A stretch of 64,000 nucleotides of DNA, from the NCBI RefSeq assembly GCF_026625885.1, contig NZ_CP113068.1, positions 3,162,001 through 3,226,000 of the forward strand. Reading direction: 5' to 3'. Origin of the DNA: Roseateles sp. SL47 (GTDB lineage Bacteria; Pseudomonadota; Gammaproteobacteria; Burkholderiales; Burkholderiaceae_C). Made by a program: the position numbers and the translations under genes. Every line of letters begins with the position of its first letter. The stretch's first letter is position 1. Below, in pieces: positions 42,933-54,837 of the stretch. Below the pieces are notes generated by a model. The model was not told where the DNA came from, did no database searches, and worked only from the letters and a program-made list of their open reading frames with translations.

Positions 42933-43832
42933 ATGGTCAACCCACAATGGGCACGTTCCTTCGTCACGCTGGTGGAGACCGGTGGCTTCACGCGCGCTGC
43001 GGACCGGCTGGGCCTGACGCAAGCAGCCGTGAGCCAGCATGTGCGCCATCTGGAGGATGAGTTCGGGCCGCTGCTGATCCGTCGGCCTCGCCAGATCGAG
43101 TTGACCCCGGCCGGACAGGCGTTGCTCGAGTACTGCCACGAGGTGGCTAGTGCCGCCAAGCGGATGCAGCTGCGGCTCAGTGATGCCGGCGATGCCAGCG
43201 CCCGCTGTGGCGAGGTGAGCTTCATCACACCGGGCAGTGTGGGTTTGGCGCTGTACCCGCTACTGCTGCGCTTGCAGCTCGCACACCGTGGCCTCGTCAT
43301 TCGCCACCGGTTCGCGCCGGACGTTGAAGCACGGCAGGCGGTGTTGAGTCAGCAGTACGAACTGGGCTTGGTCACACTCAGGCCAAGCGACCGTCAACTC
43401 AGCGCCACGCCGTTTCTGGAGGAGACGCTGGAACTGGTGGTGCCCGCAGGTGAAACCGTGACCGGCTGGGAGGACCTGGCGCGAATCGGTTTCATCGACC
43501 ATCCGGACGGCCAGGCCATGGCCACCCGACTGCTGATGCGCCATCTGCCGGGCAATCCCGGCATTCGCAATATTCCTTGTCATGGCTTCAGCAATCAGAT
43601 TGCGCTGATCCTGGAACCGGTGGCACGAGGTCTCGGATTCACGGTGATCCCAAGGCATGCGCGACAGGCTTTTGCGCGGCCCGATGCGTTGCAGGTGATT
43701 GAACTGGGGCCGCCGATGGTGGACACGCTGTGGCTGATTCACCGCGCCGAGTGGCCGCTGTCGGCCCGTTCGGTCTGGGTGCTGAATCAGATTCGGGAGG
43801 CTTGGCCGGCGACCGGCACCTTGCCCCGCTAA
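42933..43832 (+). CDS. LysR-family transcriptional regulator
   Basis: The protein has 299 residues from ATG 42933 (a GTG one codon earlier is possible). The N-terminal winged HTH reads FTRAADRLGLTQAAVSQHVR and is followed by the linker helix and a periplasmic-binding-like effector domain (FITPGSVGLALYPLLLRLQL; GFSNQIALILEPVARGLGFT). It is divergent from the VOC/alcohol dehydrogenase operon, the usual position of a LysR regulator relative to its target. Confidence 0.88.
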   Translation: MVNPQWARSFVTLVETGGFTRAADRLGLTQAAVSQHVRHLEDEFGPLLIRRPRQIELTPAGQALLEYCHEVASAAKRMQLRLSDAGDASARCGEVSFITPGSVGLALYPLLLRLQLAHRGLVIRHRFAPDVEARQAVLSQQYELGLVTLRPSDRQLSATPFLEETLELVVPAGETVTGWEDLARIGFIDHPDGQAMATRLLMRHLPGNPGIRNIPCHGFSNQIALILEPVARGLGFTVIPRHARQAFARPDALQVIELGPPMVDTLWLIHRAEWPLSARSVWVLNQIREAWPATGTLPR

Positions 43833-44086
43833 GTGCGAACGACCACGGGCCGCGTCATAGCCAATCATGGCCCGTCATGGCCCGTCATGGCGCATCAACC
43901 GGGTGCGGCCGAAGGCTGCCCGCTGCCTGCGCTCCCCGCATCCCCGGTGGTCACACCAGAATCTCCACCCGGACCGTCGTCTCCCGGGGGTGTGCTGTCC
44001 ACCGCGATGCGCAACGAGTCCAGCGAATCAATGAAATCGCTGGACCCGCAGAGGCATTGCCTGCGTGCAAGGAGTGTTGGCAGTCC
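43833..44086. other. Short intergenic stretch with a small tandem repeat
   Basis: No gene is seen. The block catggcccgt is repeated around 43866-43890. The interval separates the LysR gene from the convergent deacetylase gene. Confidence 0.5.
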
Positions 44087-45142
44087 CTAGATGGTTTCTG
44101 GCTCGCGCAGGATGTCCGGCCGATTGAGCGCAAAGCGGACGATGTCATCCTTGCGCATGAAGGCGATGCCGGGCTTGCGCCGGACGTAGGTGAGGAACTC
44201 GTCCCACGCGCTCACCATCTGGGGAGAGCCGCTGATACGGTCATGGGCGCTGATCGACATCATGCGGCGCCTGAACCCCGCCTCCTCATACATCGCATCA
44301 AACTCTCGTTTGATCTGCGAAAGGAATTGATCCGGCGAATAGTACCGTCCCTCCACCAACAGAATGTCGTTGTTTCGCAAGGTGTAGGGCACCACCACGA
44401 AGTCCTTGCCATTGACCAGTTCGATGAACGGTTCGTCGCGGCTCAGGTCATCGATGTGATAGAGATAGCCCATTTCCTGCAGCAGAGACAGCGTATTCGG
44501 GCTACGGCGCATCCAGTTGCAGTTGTAGCCGGACGGCCGCTTCCCCGTCACCTCCTCGACCATGCGGGTGCCCTCCGCAATGAATCGCCGTTCGTCGTCT
44601 TTGCTCAGTGCATATTGGGAGCTCCAGCGAGGCCCGTGGGCGGCCGCCTCATGCCCTCTGGCGACGATCTCTCGAGCCAGCGCCGGATGCTTCATGGCCG
44701 CCTCTCCGATCATGTGGGAGGTCACTTTCACACCATGCTTGTCCCACAAGTCCAGCATGCGAGGAATGCCCTCGCGGTATCCATACGCAAACCACGTATT
44801 GGCGCCCGGGTCCGACATGACATGGGCGGGGAAGTCCACTTTCGGGAACGGGCTGTCCGTGCCCTTCAGGGGCTGGCCTCCGGCCTCAAACTGCATCGAA
44901 ATGGAAATCACCAGCCGAATGTCGTCGGGCCAGAAGTTGCGCTTGGCATCGCGTGGGGCAGGGGAGGGGGTCATGGGGGTCTCGGTTTGAGCTTGGGCGC
45001 TGGACAGCATCGACGTGGCCACCATGCCACTGGCGACGCTACCGGCTTGCTGAAGGAAGTGGCGTCGCTGCCGGTTGGGCGCGACAGCAGGCGTGTGGGC
45101 AACGGAAGGGGGCGGGACGTTTGGAGCGTCTGGATCAATCAA
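44087..45142 (-). CDS. Tat-exported polysaccharide deacetylase-like protein
   Basis: The protein has 351 residues. The N-terminus has a Tat-type signal (RQRRHFLQQAGSVASGMVAT). The NodB-fold domain has RLVISISMQFEAGGQP, then the conserved block VTSHMIGEAAMKHPALA, GHEAAAHGPRW with two His ligands, and late motifs MSISAHDRISGSP. It belongs to the PuuE-like/peptidoglycan-deacetylase branch; the substrate could be a polysaccharide or a small amide such as allantoin-related compounds. Length is normal and no partner gene is evident next to it. Confidence 0.8.
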   Translation of the reverse strand: MIDPDAPNVPPPSVAHTPAVAPNRQRRHFLQQAGSVASGMVATSMLSSAQAQTETPMTPSPAPRDAKRNFWPDDIRLVISISMQFEAGGQPLKGTDSPFPKVDFPAHVMSDPGANTWFAYGYREGIPRMLDLWDKHGVKVTSHMIGEAAMKHPALAREIVARGHEAAAHGPRWSSQYALSKDDERRFIAEGTRMVEEVTGKRPSGYNCNWMRRSPNTLSLLQEMGYLYHIDDLSRDEPFIELVNGKDFVVVPYTLRNNDILLVEGRYYSPDQFLSQIKREFDAMYEEAGFRRRMMSISAHDRISGSPQMVSAWDEFLTYVRRKPGIAFMRKDDIVRFALNRPDILREPETI

Positions 45143-45277
45143 TTGGATGTCCTTTCAGAAGGGGTGTCCGGGTGGGCCCTGTGGACCGGACGCCAGCCAT
45201 GTTCACCGGGGAGCGCTCCAAGACATACTGGCGGGCACTTAAGGCATTTTTTCCAATCCTTCAAGAACCAAACGGAG

Positions 45278-45640
45278 GCTGGTTCAGTCGGCGACATGAG
45301 TTCGGTCCATCGGCTCATCCCTTGGGCGGGGCATACCAATTTCGCGGCATCCAAGGGCGGGGTGGACCTGTTCATGCGCAGTCTCGTGCGGGCGGTGTCA
45401 GGCGAGGGGATTCGCGTCAACGCGATTGCGCCTGCCGCCATTGCCACGGCCATCCATCAGGCGTTCGTGGATGACCCGGAAGCGCGGGACCCACTTCTCA
45501 CCATGATTCCCTACGGCCGCATCGGGGACGTGAGCGACGTCGCACAGGCGGTTGTGTGGCTCGCCAGCGATGCGGCGGACTTTGTCGTGGGCACGACGCT
45601 GTTGGTGGATGGCGGGATGTCTGGGTCCAAACAGGAATGA
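45278..45640 (+). pseudogene. Short-chain dehydrogenase/reductase, C-terminal relic
   Basis: The frame reads GDMSSVHRLIPWAGHTNFAA, SKGGVDLFMRSLVRA (the catalytic Tyr-x-x-x-Lys is here as Phe-x-x-x-Lys), IRVNAIAPAAIATAIHQAF and FVVGTTLLVDGGMSGSKQE. This is the second half of an SDR of the glucose-1-dehydrogenase-like kind. The N-terminal cofactor-binding part is missing, with no start before the conserved region. The active-site Tyr is replaced by Phe (TNFAASK). It is therefore probably inactive. Confidence 0.75.
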
Positions 45641-45660
45641 TGGTTCCTGCGGTCAGGCGT

Positions 45661-45833
45661 CCGGCAGGCCCTGCAGCAGTTTGGCGTTTTCCTTGCGGAT
45701 CAGCTCGCCATAGTCCTTCAGTCCCAGCACGCGTTCGGAAAACAGGCCGAAGATCGGCGGTTCGATGCGTGGCGTGGCGTGGCGTGGCGCTTGAGTGCAT
45801 CAACGAAGTCATCCGCCACCATCCGCCACCAGA
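45661..45833 (-). pseudogene. Fragment of the peptide-binding-protein gene, inverted
   Basis: Read on the minus strand, this segment repeats bases about 50613-50783 of the peptide ABC binding-protein gene with only a few changes (VADDFVDALKRHATPR.. versus VADDFVYALKRHATPR..). An expanded gcgtg repeat at 45767-45790 shifts the frame. It ends with a stop after LLQGLPDA. It cannot make a useful protein and is a displaced gene piece. Confidence 0.8.
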
Positions 45834-45924
45834 CGAGCCGGTTGGACGCGTTCACTTCCTCAACCGCCGCAGGACAACTACCGTCAATGATTGAATGCAC
45901 CCTTTGCCATTGTTCAGAAGCCCG

Positions 45925-46838
45925 ATGATCAACAACCTGCCAAGCCTGCGCACCTTTGTACGGGTGGTGGCCACCGGAAGCCTGTCTGCGGCGGCGCGGG
46001 ACATGGACCTCTCGGTGGCCATGGTCAGCAAGCGGCTGACTCAACTGGAGGAGGAACTGGGCATCCGTCTGCTGCAACGCACCACACGCAAGCAGGTGCT
46101 GACGGAGGAGGGTGCCCTGTTCCATGCCGAGGCGCTGCGCATTCTGGCCGCCATTGAACAGGCGGAGGCGGTGATCTCCGGCCGCACCCATGCGGTGGAG
46201 GGCACGATCCGGCTGAGTGCGCCCGTTGAGTTCGGTCGGCAGTGGGTGGCGCCGGCCCTGGCGGCGTTTCAGAAGAAGCACCCCAAATTGCGGGTGCAAC
46301 TGGAGCTGTCAGACGTGCTGGTGGATCTGCTGGACGCCAATGTTGATCTGGCCATCCGGTTTGGAACGCTGGCGGATTCGTCGCTGATCGCCAGTCCACT
46401 CGCCCCCAACTTTCGGGTGTTGTGCGCCTCTGCGGCCTATCTGAAGCGTTGCGGCACCCCGCAGCACCCACAGGAGCTGGCCCACCATGCCTGCATCCTG
46501 ATCGGCCATCACGCCCGCGCGGCCTGGGTGTTCGACGGAGATGAGCCCCTGTCGGTCGAGGTGGTGGGGACCTTCGTCACCAACGACGGCAGCGCCGCCC
46601 ACGCGTTGGCACTGGAGGGCGTTGGCATTGTCCGCAAGTCCATCTGGGATGTCGGGGACGATCTCGCCGAAGGCCGGTTGAAGCAAGTGCTTCCCGCGTT
46701 TGTGATGCCTGCGACGCCGTTGAATGCGCTCTATCCGTCAGGCCGACTGCTGGCTCCGCGCGTACGGGCGCTGATTGATTTTCTCGGTGCCCGCCTGCGC
46801 AAGGCCTGGCGGTGGGATGCGATGCAGAGTGCCGCAGG

Positions 46839-46848
<10 letters not shown>
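45925..46848 (+). CDS. LysR-family transcriptional regulator
   Basis: The protein has 307 residues from ATG 45925 (MINNLPSLRTFVRVVATGSL); an ATG ten codons earlier is possible. The HTH is SLSAAARDMDLSVAMVSKRL, followed by the effector domain (IRLSAPVEFGRQWVAPALAA; DLAIRFGTLADSSLIASPLA). It is of the CrgA/AaeR-like branch. Its target is not obvious, because the neighbouring upstream sequence is made of relics. It overlaps the convergent DUF72 gene at the 3' end by ten bases. Confidence 0.86.
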
Positions 46849-49785
<2,937 letters not shown>

Positions 49786-50070
49786 GTCACGGCCCGCACA
49801 TCGCTGCGGCGGCTGATCCACAGATCGCCCCGCAGGCGCCGCTGCACAGCACGCATGCCGGCGAAGCTGTCTGAAAGCTGTAGGGAAGCTGTTGGAACGC
49901 GGTTGGAGACACATCTCCAGACGGCGAGCGACCAGGGCTCACGTATGATTTGAGAAGGGCGCCTTCGCGGGAGTTCCACCATGCTTGGTGGTGTTCCATG
50001 CGGGCGGCCCGGCAACCATTTGGCAATGCCGCGTCCAGAGGATGCGGCTTTGTGTTTTGAGGGGTGACGA
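49786..50070. other. Intergenic stretch before the peptide importer
   Basis: No supported gene. A minus-strand frame (MRAVQRRLRGDLWISRRSDV..) is open but has no family. The short words gaagctgt/ggaagctgttgg near 49862-49900 resemble those near 22980-23010, in the discoidin relic. A promoter for the importer is expected here but no clear hexamers stand out. Confidence 0.4.
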
Positions 50071-52347
50071 ATGTCGTCGGGACGGTGGAGTGAGGGATTC
50101 GGCGGGCTGTTGGGCCTGGCCCGGCGGATGTTGGCCCTGGGCACGGCCGTCCTGCTGATCGGGCTGCTGGGCGCCTGCAATAACAGCCCGTACTGGGCCG
50201 GTGCCGGCAAGGAAAACACGCTGTTCATCTCCTTTGATGAACGCTCCCCGCGCTACCTGGACCCGACCGCCTCTTACACGGCGCCGGAAGGCGTCTACGT
50301 CTACCAGATCACCGAGCCGCTCTACGGCTACCACTACCTCAAGCGCCCGTATCAGCTGATTCCACGCGCGGCCGCCGAGGTGGTGCATCCCTATTACCTG
50401 GACCACAAGGGCGAACGCCTGCCAGACAACGCGCCGGCAGACCAGATCGCCCAGAGCGTGTATGAAGTGCCCATCCGCCCTGGTGTGATGTATGCGCCCA
50501 GCCCCGCCTTTGCCAAGGACGCGCAGGGGCAGTATCTCTATCACCACCTGACCCCTGCACAACTGGGCAGCAAGCGCTCGCCGTGGGAGTTCGAGCACCA
50601 GGGCACTCGCGAGCTGGTGGCGGATGACTTCGTTTATGCACTCAAGCGCCATGCCACGCCGCGCATCGAAGCACCGATCTTCGGCCTGTTTTCCGAACGC
50701 GTGCTGGGCCTGAAGGACTATGGCGAGCTGATCCGCAAGGAAAACGCCAAGCTGCTGCAGGGCCTGCCGGAAAGCACCAAGGACAAACCCTTCCTCGACT
50801 TCCGCAAGTGGCCGCTGGCCGGAGCGGAAGCCGTCAATCCGCATCTGCTGCGGATCCGCATCAAGGGTAAATATCCGCAGTGGTCGTACTGGATGGCGAC
50901 CAGCTTCCTGTCCCCGATCCCCTGGGAGGTTGATGCCTTCTATGCCCAGCCGGGCATGGCCGAGCATGGCCTCTCCTGGAATCAGTGGCCGGTGGGCACC
51001 GGGCCTTTCATGATGACGGAGTACCAGCAGGACCGTCGGCATGTGATGTCCCGCAACCCCAACTATCACCTCGACACCTACCCCTGCGAGGGCAGCGAAG
51101 CCGACCGCGCAGCAGGCCTGCTGGCGGACTGCGGCAAGCGTGTGCCCTTTGTGGACAAGGTGGTGGCGACGCTGGTGAAGGAACGGGTGCCGCGCAAGGA
51201 GCTTTTTAAGCAAGGCTATCTGGACGTCCCTGACCTGGAGCGTGGCGACTGGGGCGTGGAGTTCACCGCCGACCAGAGCGACTCCGATGAGGTGGCCGCC
51301 TTTTTCCAGCAGCGCGGCTTCAAGTTCCCGCGTGATACCGACCCCAACAGTTGGTATCTCGGGTTCAACTGGTTGGACCCGGTCGTCGGCAAGGGCCATA
51401 CGCCGCAGCAGCAGGAGCGCAACCGCAAGCTCCGCCAGGCGCTGTCGATTGCCATCGACTGGGAAGAAGGCTACGGGAAGATCTTCAAGAACCGCGGGGG
51501 CGTGGCCGGCTATGGGCCTGTACCGCCCGGCGTGTTCGGCTCACGCGAGGCCAAGCCGGGTTACTTCAACCCGGTCACGCACAAGCTGGTGGATGGCAAG
51601 GTGGTGCGCCGCTCCCTGGAAGAGGCTCGCCAGCTGATGGTGGAAGCCGGTTATCCCGATGGGCGCGACGCCACCACCGGCCAGCCGCTGGTGCTGAACT
51701 ACGACTTCATGCGCACGGTCACGCCCGAGGTGAAGGCGGAAAACGACTGGATGGTCAAGCAGTTCGCCAAGCTGGGCATCCAGCTGGATGTGCGGGCGAC
51801 CGACTACAACCAGTTCCAGGAAAAGGTGCGTCAAGGCAAGCATCAGATCTTCTGGTGGGGTTGGTTTGCCGACTATCCGGATGCGGAGAACTTCCTCTTC
51901 CTGCTGTACGGACCCAACAGCAAGTCGCTGCATGAAGGCGAAAACTCCGCCAACTACCAGAACGACGAATACGACAAGCTCTTCAGGACCATGCAGACGC
52001 TGGAGGATGGGCCCGAGAAGCAGCAGGTGATCGACCGCATGCTCGAGATCGTGCAGAAAGACGCGCCCTGGGCCTGGGGCTACTGGCCTTACACCGGCCA
52101 GGCCTTCCAGCACTGGGTCTACAACGGCAAGCCCAGCATCGTGGTGCGGGACCCGGTGCGCTTCTACCGGCTGGATGCCGCCGAGCGGGCGCGCCAGCAG
52201 GCCGCCTGGAACAGCCCCGTGTGGTGGCCGCTGGTGGTGCTGGTGCTGGGGGCGCTGGCCATTGTCTGGGCCACTCGTCGCAGTTTCATGGCCCGGGAGA
52301 CCGCCACCGCGCGCGGCACGGCCGCTGCCCCCGGAGGGGCTGACTGA
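50071..52347 (+). CDS. Peptide/oligopeptide ABC transporter substrate-binding lipoprotein
   Basis: The protein has 758 residues. The signal ends in the lipobox LLGAC (Cys near residue 36), so the protein is anchored in the membrane. The extracytoplasmic solute-binding family 5 fold has SPRYLDPTASYTAPEGVYVY, RNPNYHLDTYPCEG, NRKLRQALSIAIDWEEGYGK and IFWWGWFADYPDAENFLFLL. Unusually, a C-terminal hydrophobic span (WWPLVVLVLGALAIVWATRR) follows the binding domain. It heads a four-gene operon in the YejABEF-like order; the substrate (peptide) is inferred from family. Confidence 0.85.
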   Translation: MSSGRWSEGFGGLLGLARRMLALGTAVLLIGLLGACNNSPYWAGAGKENTLFISFDERSPRYLDPTASYTAPEGVYVYQITEPLYGYHYLKRPYQLIPRAAAEVVHPYYLDHKGERLPDNAPADQIAQSVYEVPIRPGVMYAPSPAFAKDAQGQYLYHHLTPAQLGSKRSPWEFEHQGTRELVADDFVYALKRHATPRIEAPIFGLFSERVLGLKDYGELIRKENAKLLQGLPESTKDKPFLDFRKWPLAGAEAVNPHLLRIRIKGKYPQWSYWMATSFLSPIPWEVDAFYAQPGMAEHGLSWNQWPVGTGPFMMTEYQQDRRHVMSRNPNYHLDTYPCEGSEADRAAGLLADCGKRVPFVDKVVATLVKERVPRKELFKQGYLDVPDLERGDWGVEFTADQSDSDEVAAFFQQRGFKFPRDTDPNSWYLGFNWLDPVVGKGHTPQQQERNRKLRQALSIAIDWEEGYGKIFKNRGGVAGYGPVPPGVFGSREAKPGYFNPVTHKLVDGKVVRRSLEEARQLMVEAGYPDGRDATTGQPLVLNYDFMRTVTPEVKAENDWMVKQFAKLGIQLDVRATDYNQFQEKVRQGKHQIFWWGWFADYPDAENFLFLLYGPNSKSLHEGENSANYQNDEYDKLFRTMQTLEDGPEKQQVIDRMLEIVQKDAPWAWGYWPYTGQAFQHWVYNGKPSIVVRDPVRFYRLDAAERARQQAAWNSPVWWPLVVLVLGALAIVWATRRSFMARETATARGTAAAPGGAD

Positions 52348-53330
52348 TGTTCAAGATCATTGCAAGGCGGCTGGGGTATGGCCTGGCCATTCTGATCGGG
52401 GTCAACCTGCTGACCTTCTTCTTGTTCTTCACCGTCAACACGCCGGACGACATGGCCCGGCTGAACATCGGTGGCAAGCGCGTCACGCAGGAACAGATCG
52501 ACAAGTGGAAGGCCGAGCGCGGCTACGACAAGCCGCTGTACTGGGACGACAGCCAGCAGGGCAGCGCACGCCTGACCCACACGGTGTTCTGGGAGCGCTC
52601 GGTCTCCCTCATGCTGATGGACTTTGGCCGCTCGGACGCGCGCCAGGCGGTGGACATCGGCCACGAGATCAAGCAGCGCATGGGGGTGAGCCTGCAGTTG
52701 GCGGTGCCGCTGTTTGCGCTGCAGTTGATCATCAGCGTGGCGTTTGCGCTGTTGCTGACCTTCTTCCGCAACTCCCGCATCGACTTCTGGGGCGTGGTGC
52801 TGTGTGTGCTGATGCTGTCGATCTCCAGCCTGTTCTACATCATCGTGGGCCAGTTCTTCTTCTCCCGCATCCTGCGCCTGGTGCCGATCAACGGCTATGC
52901 GCCTGGGTTGGATGCCATCCGCTTCCTGGCTTTGCCGATTGCGCTGTCGCTGCTGTCCCGCCTGGGCGGTGAAGCGCGGCTGTACCGCGCCATGCTGCTG
53001 GAAGAGGTGGGCAAGGACTATGTCCGGACGGCCCGCGCCAAGGGCTTGTCCGAGCCGGTGGTGCTGCGCCGCCATGTGCTGCGCAATGCGCTGATCCCCA
53101 TCATCACCAGCGCAGGGGCCTATCTGCCTTATGTCTTCCTGGGCAGCCTGGTGTTTGAAAGCTTCTTCGGCATTCCTGGCCTGGGCGCGTTTGTCATCGA
53201 CGCCATCACCGGCCAGGACTTCGCCATCGTGCGCACCATGGTGTTTTTGGGAGCGCTGTTGTACATCGCCAGCAATGCGCTGATCGACGTGGTCTACACC
53301 TGGGTCGATCCGCGGGTGCGGCTGAGCTGA
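52347..53330 (+). CDS. Peptide ABC transporter permease 1 (YejB/DppB type)
   Basis: The protein has 327 residues. Its ATG overlaps the binding-protein stop. An N-terminal span (LGYGLAILIGVNLLTFFLFF) is followed by a periplasmic stretch and five further spans. The permease coupling loop reads EEVGKDYVRTARAKGLSEPV and VFLGSLVFESFFGIPGLGAF ends the pattern. It forms half of the channel with the next gene. Confidence 0.88.
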   Translation: MFKIIARRLGYGLAILIGVNLLTFFLFFTVNTPDDMARLNIGGKRVTQEQIDKWKAERGYDKPLYWDDSQQGSARLTHTVFWERSVSLMLMDFGRSDARQAVDIGHEIKQRMGVSLQLAVPLFALQLIISVAFALLLTFFRNSRIDFWGVVLCVLMLSISSLFYIIVGQFFFSRILRLVPINGYAPGLDAIRFLALPIALSLLSRLGGEARLYRAMLLEEVGKDYVRTARAKGLSEPVVLRRHVLRNALIPIITSAGAYLPYVFLGSLVFESFFGIPGLGAFVIDAITGQDFAIVRTMVFLGALLYIASNALIDVVYTWVDPRVRLS

Positions 53331-53345
53331 GGTCCGGAGGACGTC

Positions 53346-54830
53346 ATGGGATTCAAGTTCGTCGTCCTGTGGACCGATGCAGCGCTGTGGGCGCTGATGG
53401 CGGTGCTGCTGGCCTATGTGCTGCGACTGGTGCGCCGGCCGCATCTGCGGACCCACTGGCAGCGGGTGCTGCGCGACCCGGCGGCCCTGAGCGCCGGTGT
53501 GGTGTTGCTGCTGTTCATTGGCGTCACGGCGCTGGACAGCGTGCATTTCCGGCGCGCACTGCCGGACAGCCCGTCCGGTCAGCGCTTTTACGAGACCCGC
53601 ACCGAGTCGCTGCTGGACGTGGTGCTGGCGCGGCAACTGGAGATGCGTGAGACCAGCTACTCCGCACCGCTGGCCTATACCGGCTTCAACAAGGACAGCG
53701 TGGTGCACGGCAGCGAAGTGGTGCGGGAATTCCCCCGCCTTGCCTATGGCGGCGCTCATCTGAAAGACCCGGCCACCGAATGGGTCGGTGATGTGACCCG
53801 CCGCGCCGCGACCGGCCTGGCCGGTGGGCTGCTGGTCTGCCTGCTGCTGGCCGCCGCCATGGCCGCGCTGCTGGCGCGCCACCATGGCGGCTGGCGCCAA
53901 GGACTGGCCGACCTGCTGGCCGACCGCACCCACTACCCGTGGCGGGCCGCATGGGCCACGCTCGGTGTGGTGGCCCTGCTGGGCGGGCCGGTGGTGGCGC
54001 TGATGGGGCACTATCACGTGTTCGGCACCGACCAGACCGGCAACGATGTGCTTTACCAGGCGCTCAAGAGCGTGCGCACCGCCTTTGTGATTGGCGCGTT
54101 GTCGACGCTGGCCACGCTGCCGTTTGCGCTGGTGCTGGGCATTCTGGCCGGCTACTTCAAGGGCTGGGTCGATGAGGTGATCCAGTACTTCTACACCGTG
54201 CTCACCTCCGTGCCCAATGTGCTGCTGATCGCCGCCTGTGTGCTGATGGTGCAGGTGTTCCTGGACAAGCATCCCGAGGTGTTCCAGACCGGTGCGGAGC
54301 GCTCCGACCTCAAGATCTTCCTGTTGTGCGTGATCCTGGGCGTGACCGGCTGGGCCACCTTGTGCCGGCTGGTGCGCGGGGAGACGCTCAAGCTGCGCGA
54401 ATCCGATTTCGTGCAGGCCGCCACCGCCTTCGGCGTGTCCGACACCCGCATCATGGTGCGTCACATCGTGCCCAACGTGATGCACCTGGTGCTGATCAGC
54501 CTGGTGCTGAACTTCTCCGACCTGATCCTTTATGAGGCGGTGCTGACCTACGTGGGCGTGGGCGTGGACCCCACCATGAACAGCTTCGGCGGCATGATCA
54601 ACCTGGCGCGCTCGGAGATGAGCCGTGATCCGGTGGTGTGGTGGAGCTTTGCCGCCGCCTTCGGTTTCATGGTGAGCCTGGTGCTGGCGGCCAACCTGTT
54701 TGCCGACGGCGTGCGGGACGCCTTCGACCCGCGCTCCCGCAAGCTGCGGCCGCAGGTGATGGCCCTGAAAGCGCGCAAGGCGCTGGCCGAGCAGGCGCAG
54801 CGCGCCGGCAACCCCCATCAGCAAGCCTGA
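53346..54830 (+). CDS. Peptide ABC transporter permease 2 (YejE/DppC type), long form
   Basis: The protein has 494 residues, longer than typical DppC or YejE proteins (about 300-340). The extra length comes from an N-terminal half with spans (LWALMAVLLAYVLRLVRR; AGVVLLLFIGVTALDSVHF) and a periplasmic segment. The core has YHVFGTDQTGNDVLYQALKS, FVQAATAFGVSDTRIMVRHI and LTYVGVGVDPTMNSFGGMIN. It begins 15 bases after permease 1. Confidence 0.86.
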   Translation: MGFKFVVLWTDAALWALMAVLLAYVLRLVRRPHLRTHWQRVLRDPAALSAGVVLLLFIGVTALDSVHFRRALPDSPSGQRFYETRTESLLDVVLARQLEMRETSYSAPLAYTGFNKDSVVHGSEVVREFPRLAYGGAHLKDPATEWVGDVTRRAATGLAGGLLVCLLLAAAMAALLARHHGGWRQGLADLLADRTHYPWRAAWATLGVVALLGGPVVALMGHYHVFGTDQTGNDVLYQALKSVRTAFVIGALSTLATLPFALVLGILAGYFKGWVDEVIQYFYTVLTSVPNVLLIAACVLMVQVFLDKHPEVFQTGAERSDLKIFLLCVILGVTGWATLCRLVRGETLKLRESDFVQAATAFGVSDTRIMVRHIVPNVMHLVLISLVLNFSDLILYEAVLTYVGVGVDPTMNSFGGMINLARSEMSRDPVVWWSFAAAFGFMVSLVLAANLFADGVRDAFDPRSRKLRPQVMALKARKALAEQAQRAGNPHQQA

Positions 54831-54837
54831 GGCCGAC

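Noticed and set aside
43860..43890. Possible CRISPR-like short repeats
   Set aside because: Only a few contiguous catggcccgt copies without spacers; no cas genes in the window.
43730..45278. A long plus-strand frame joining the LysR end to the SDR relic
   Set aside because: Only the last 120 codons resemble a protein family; the rest is antisense to the deacetylase gene.
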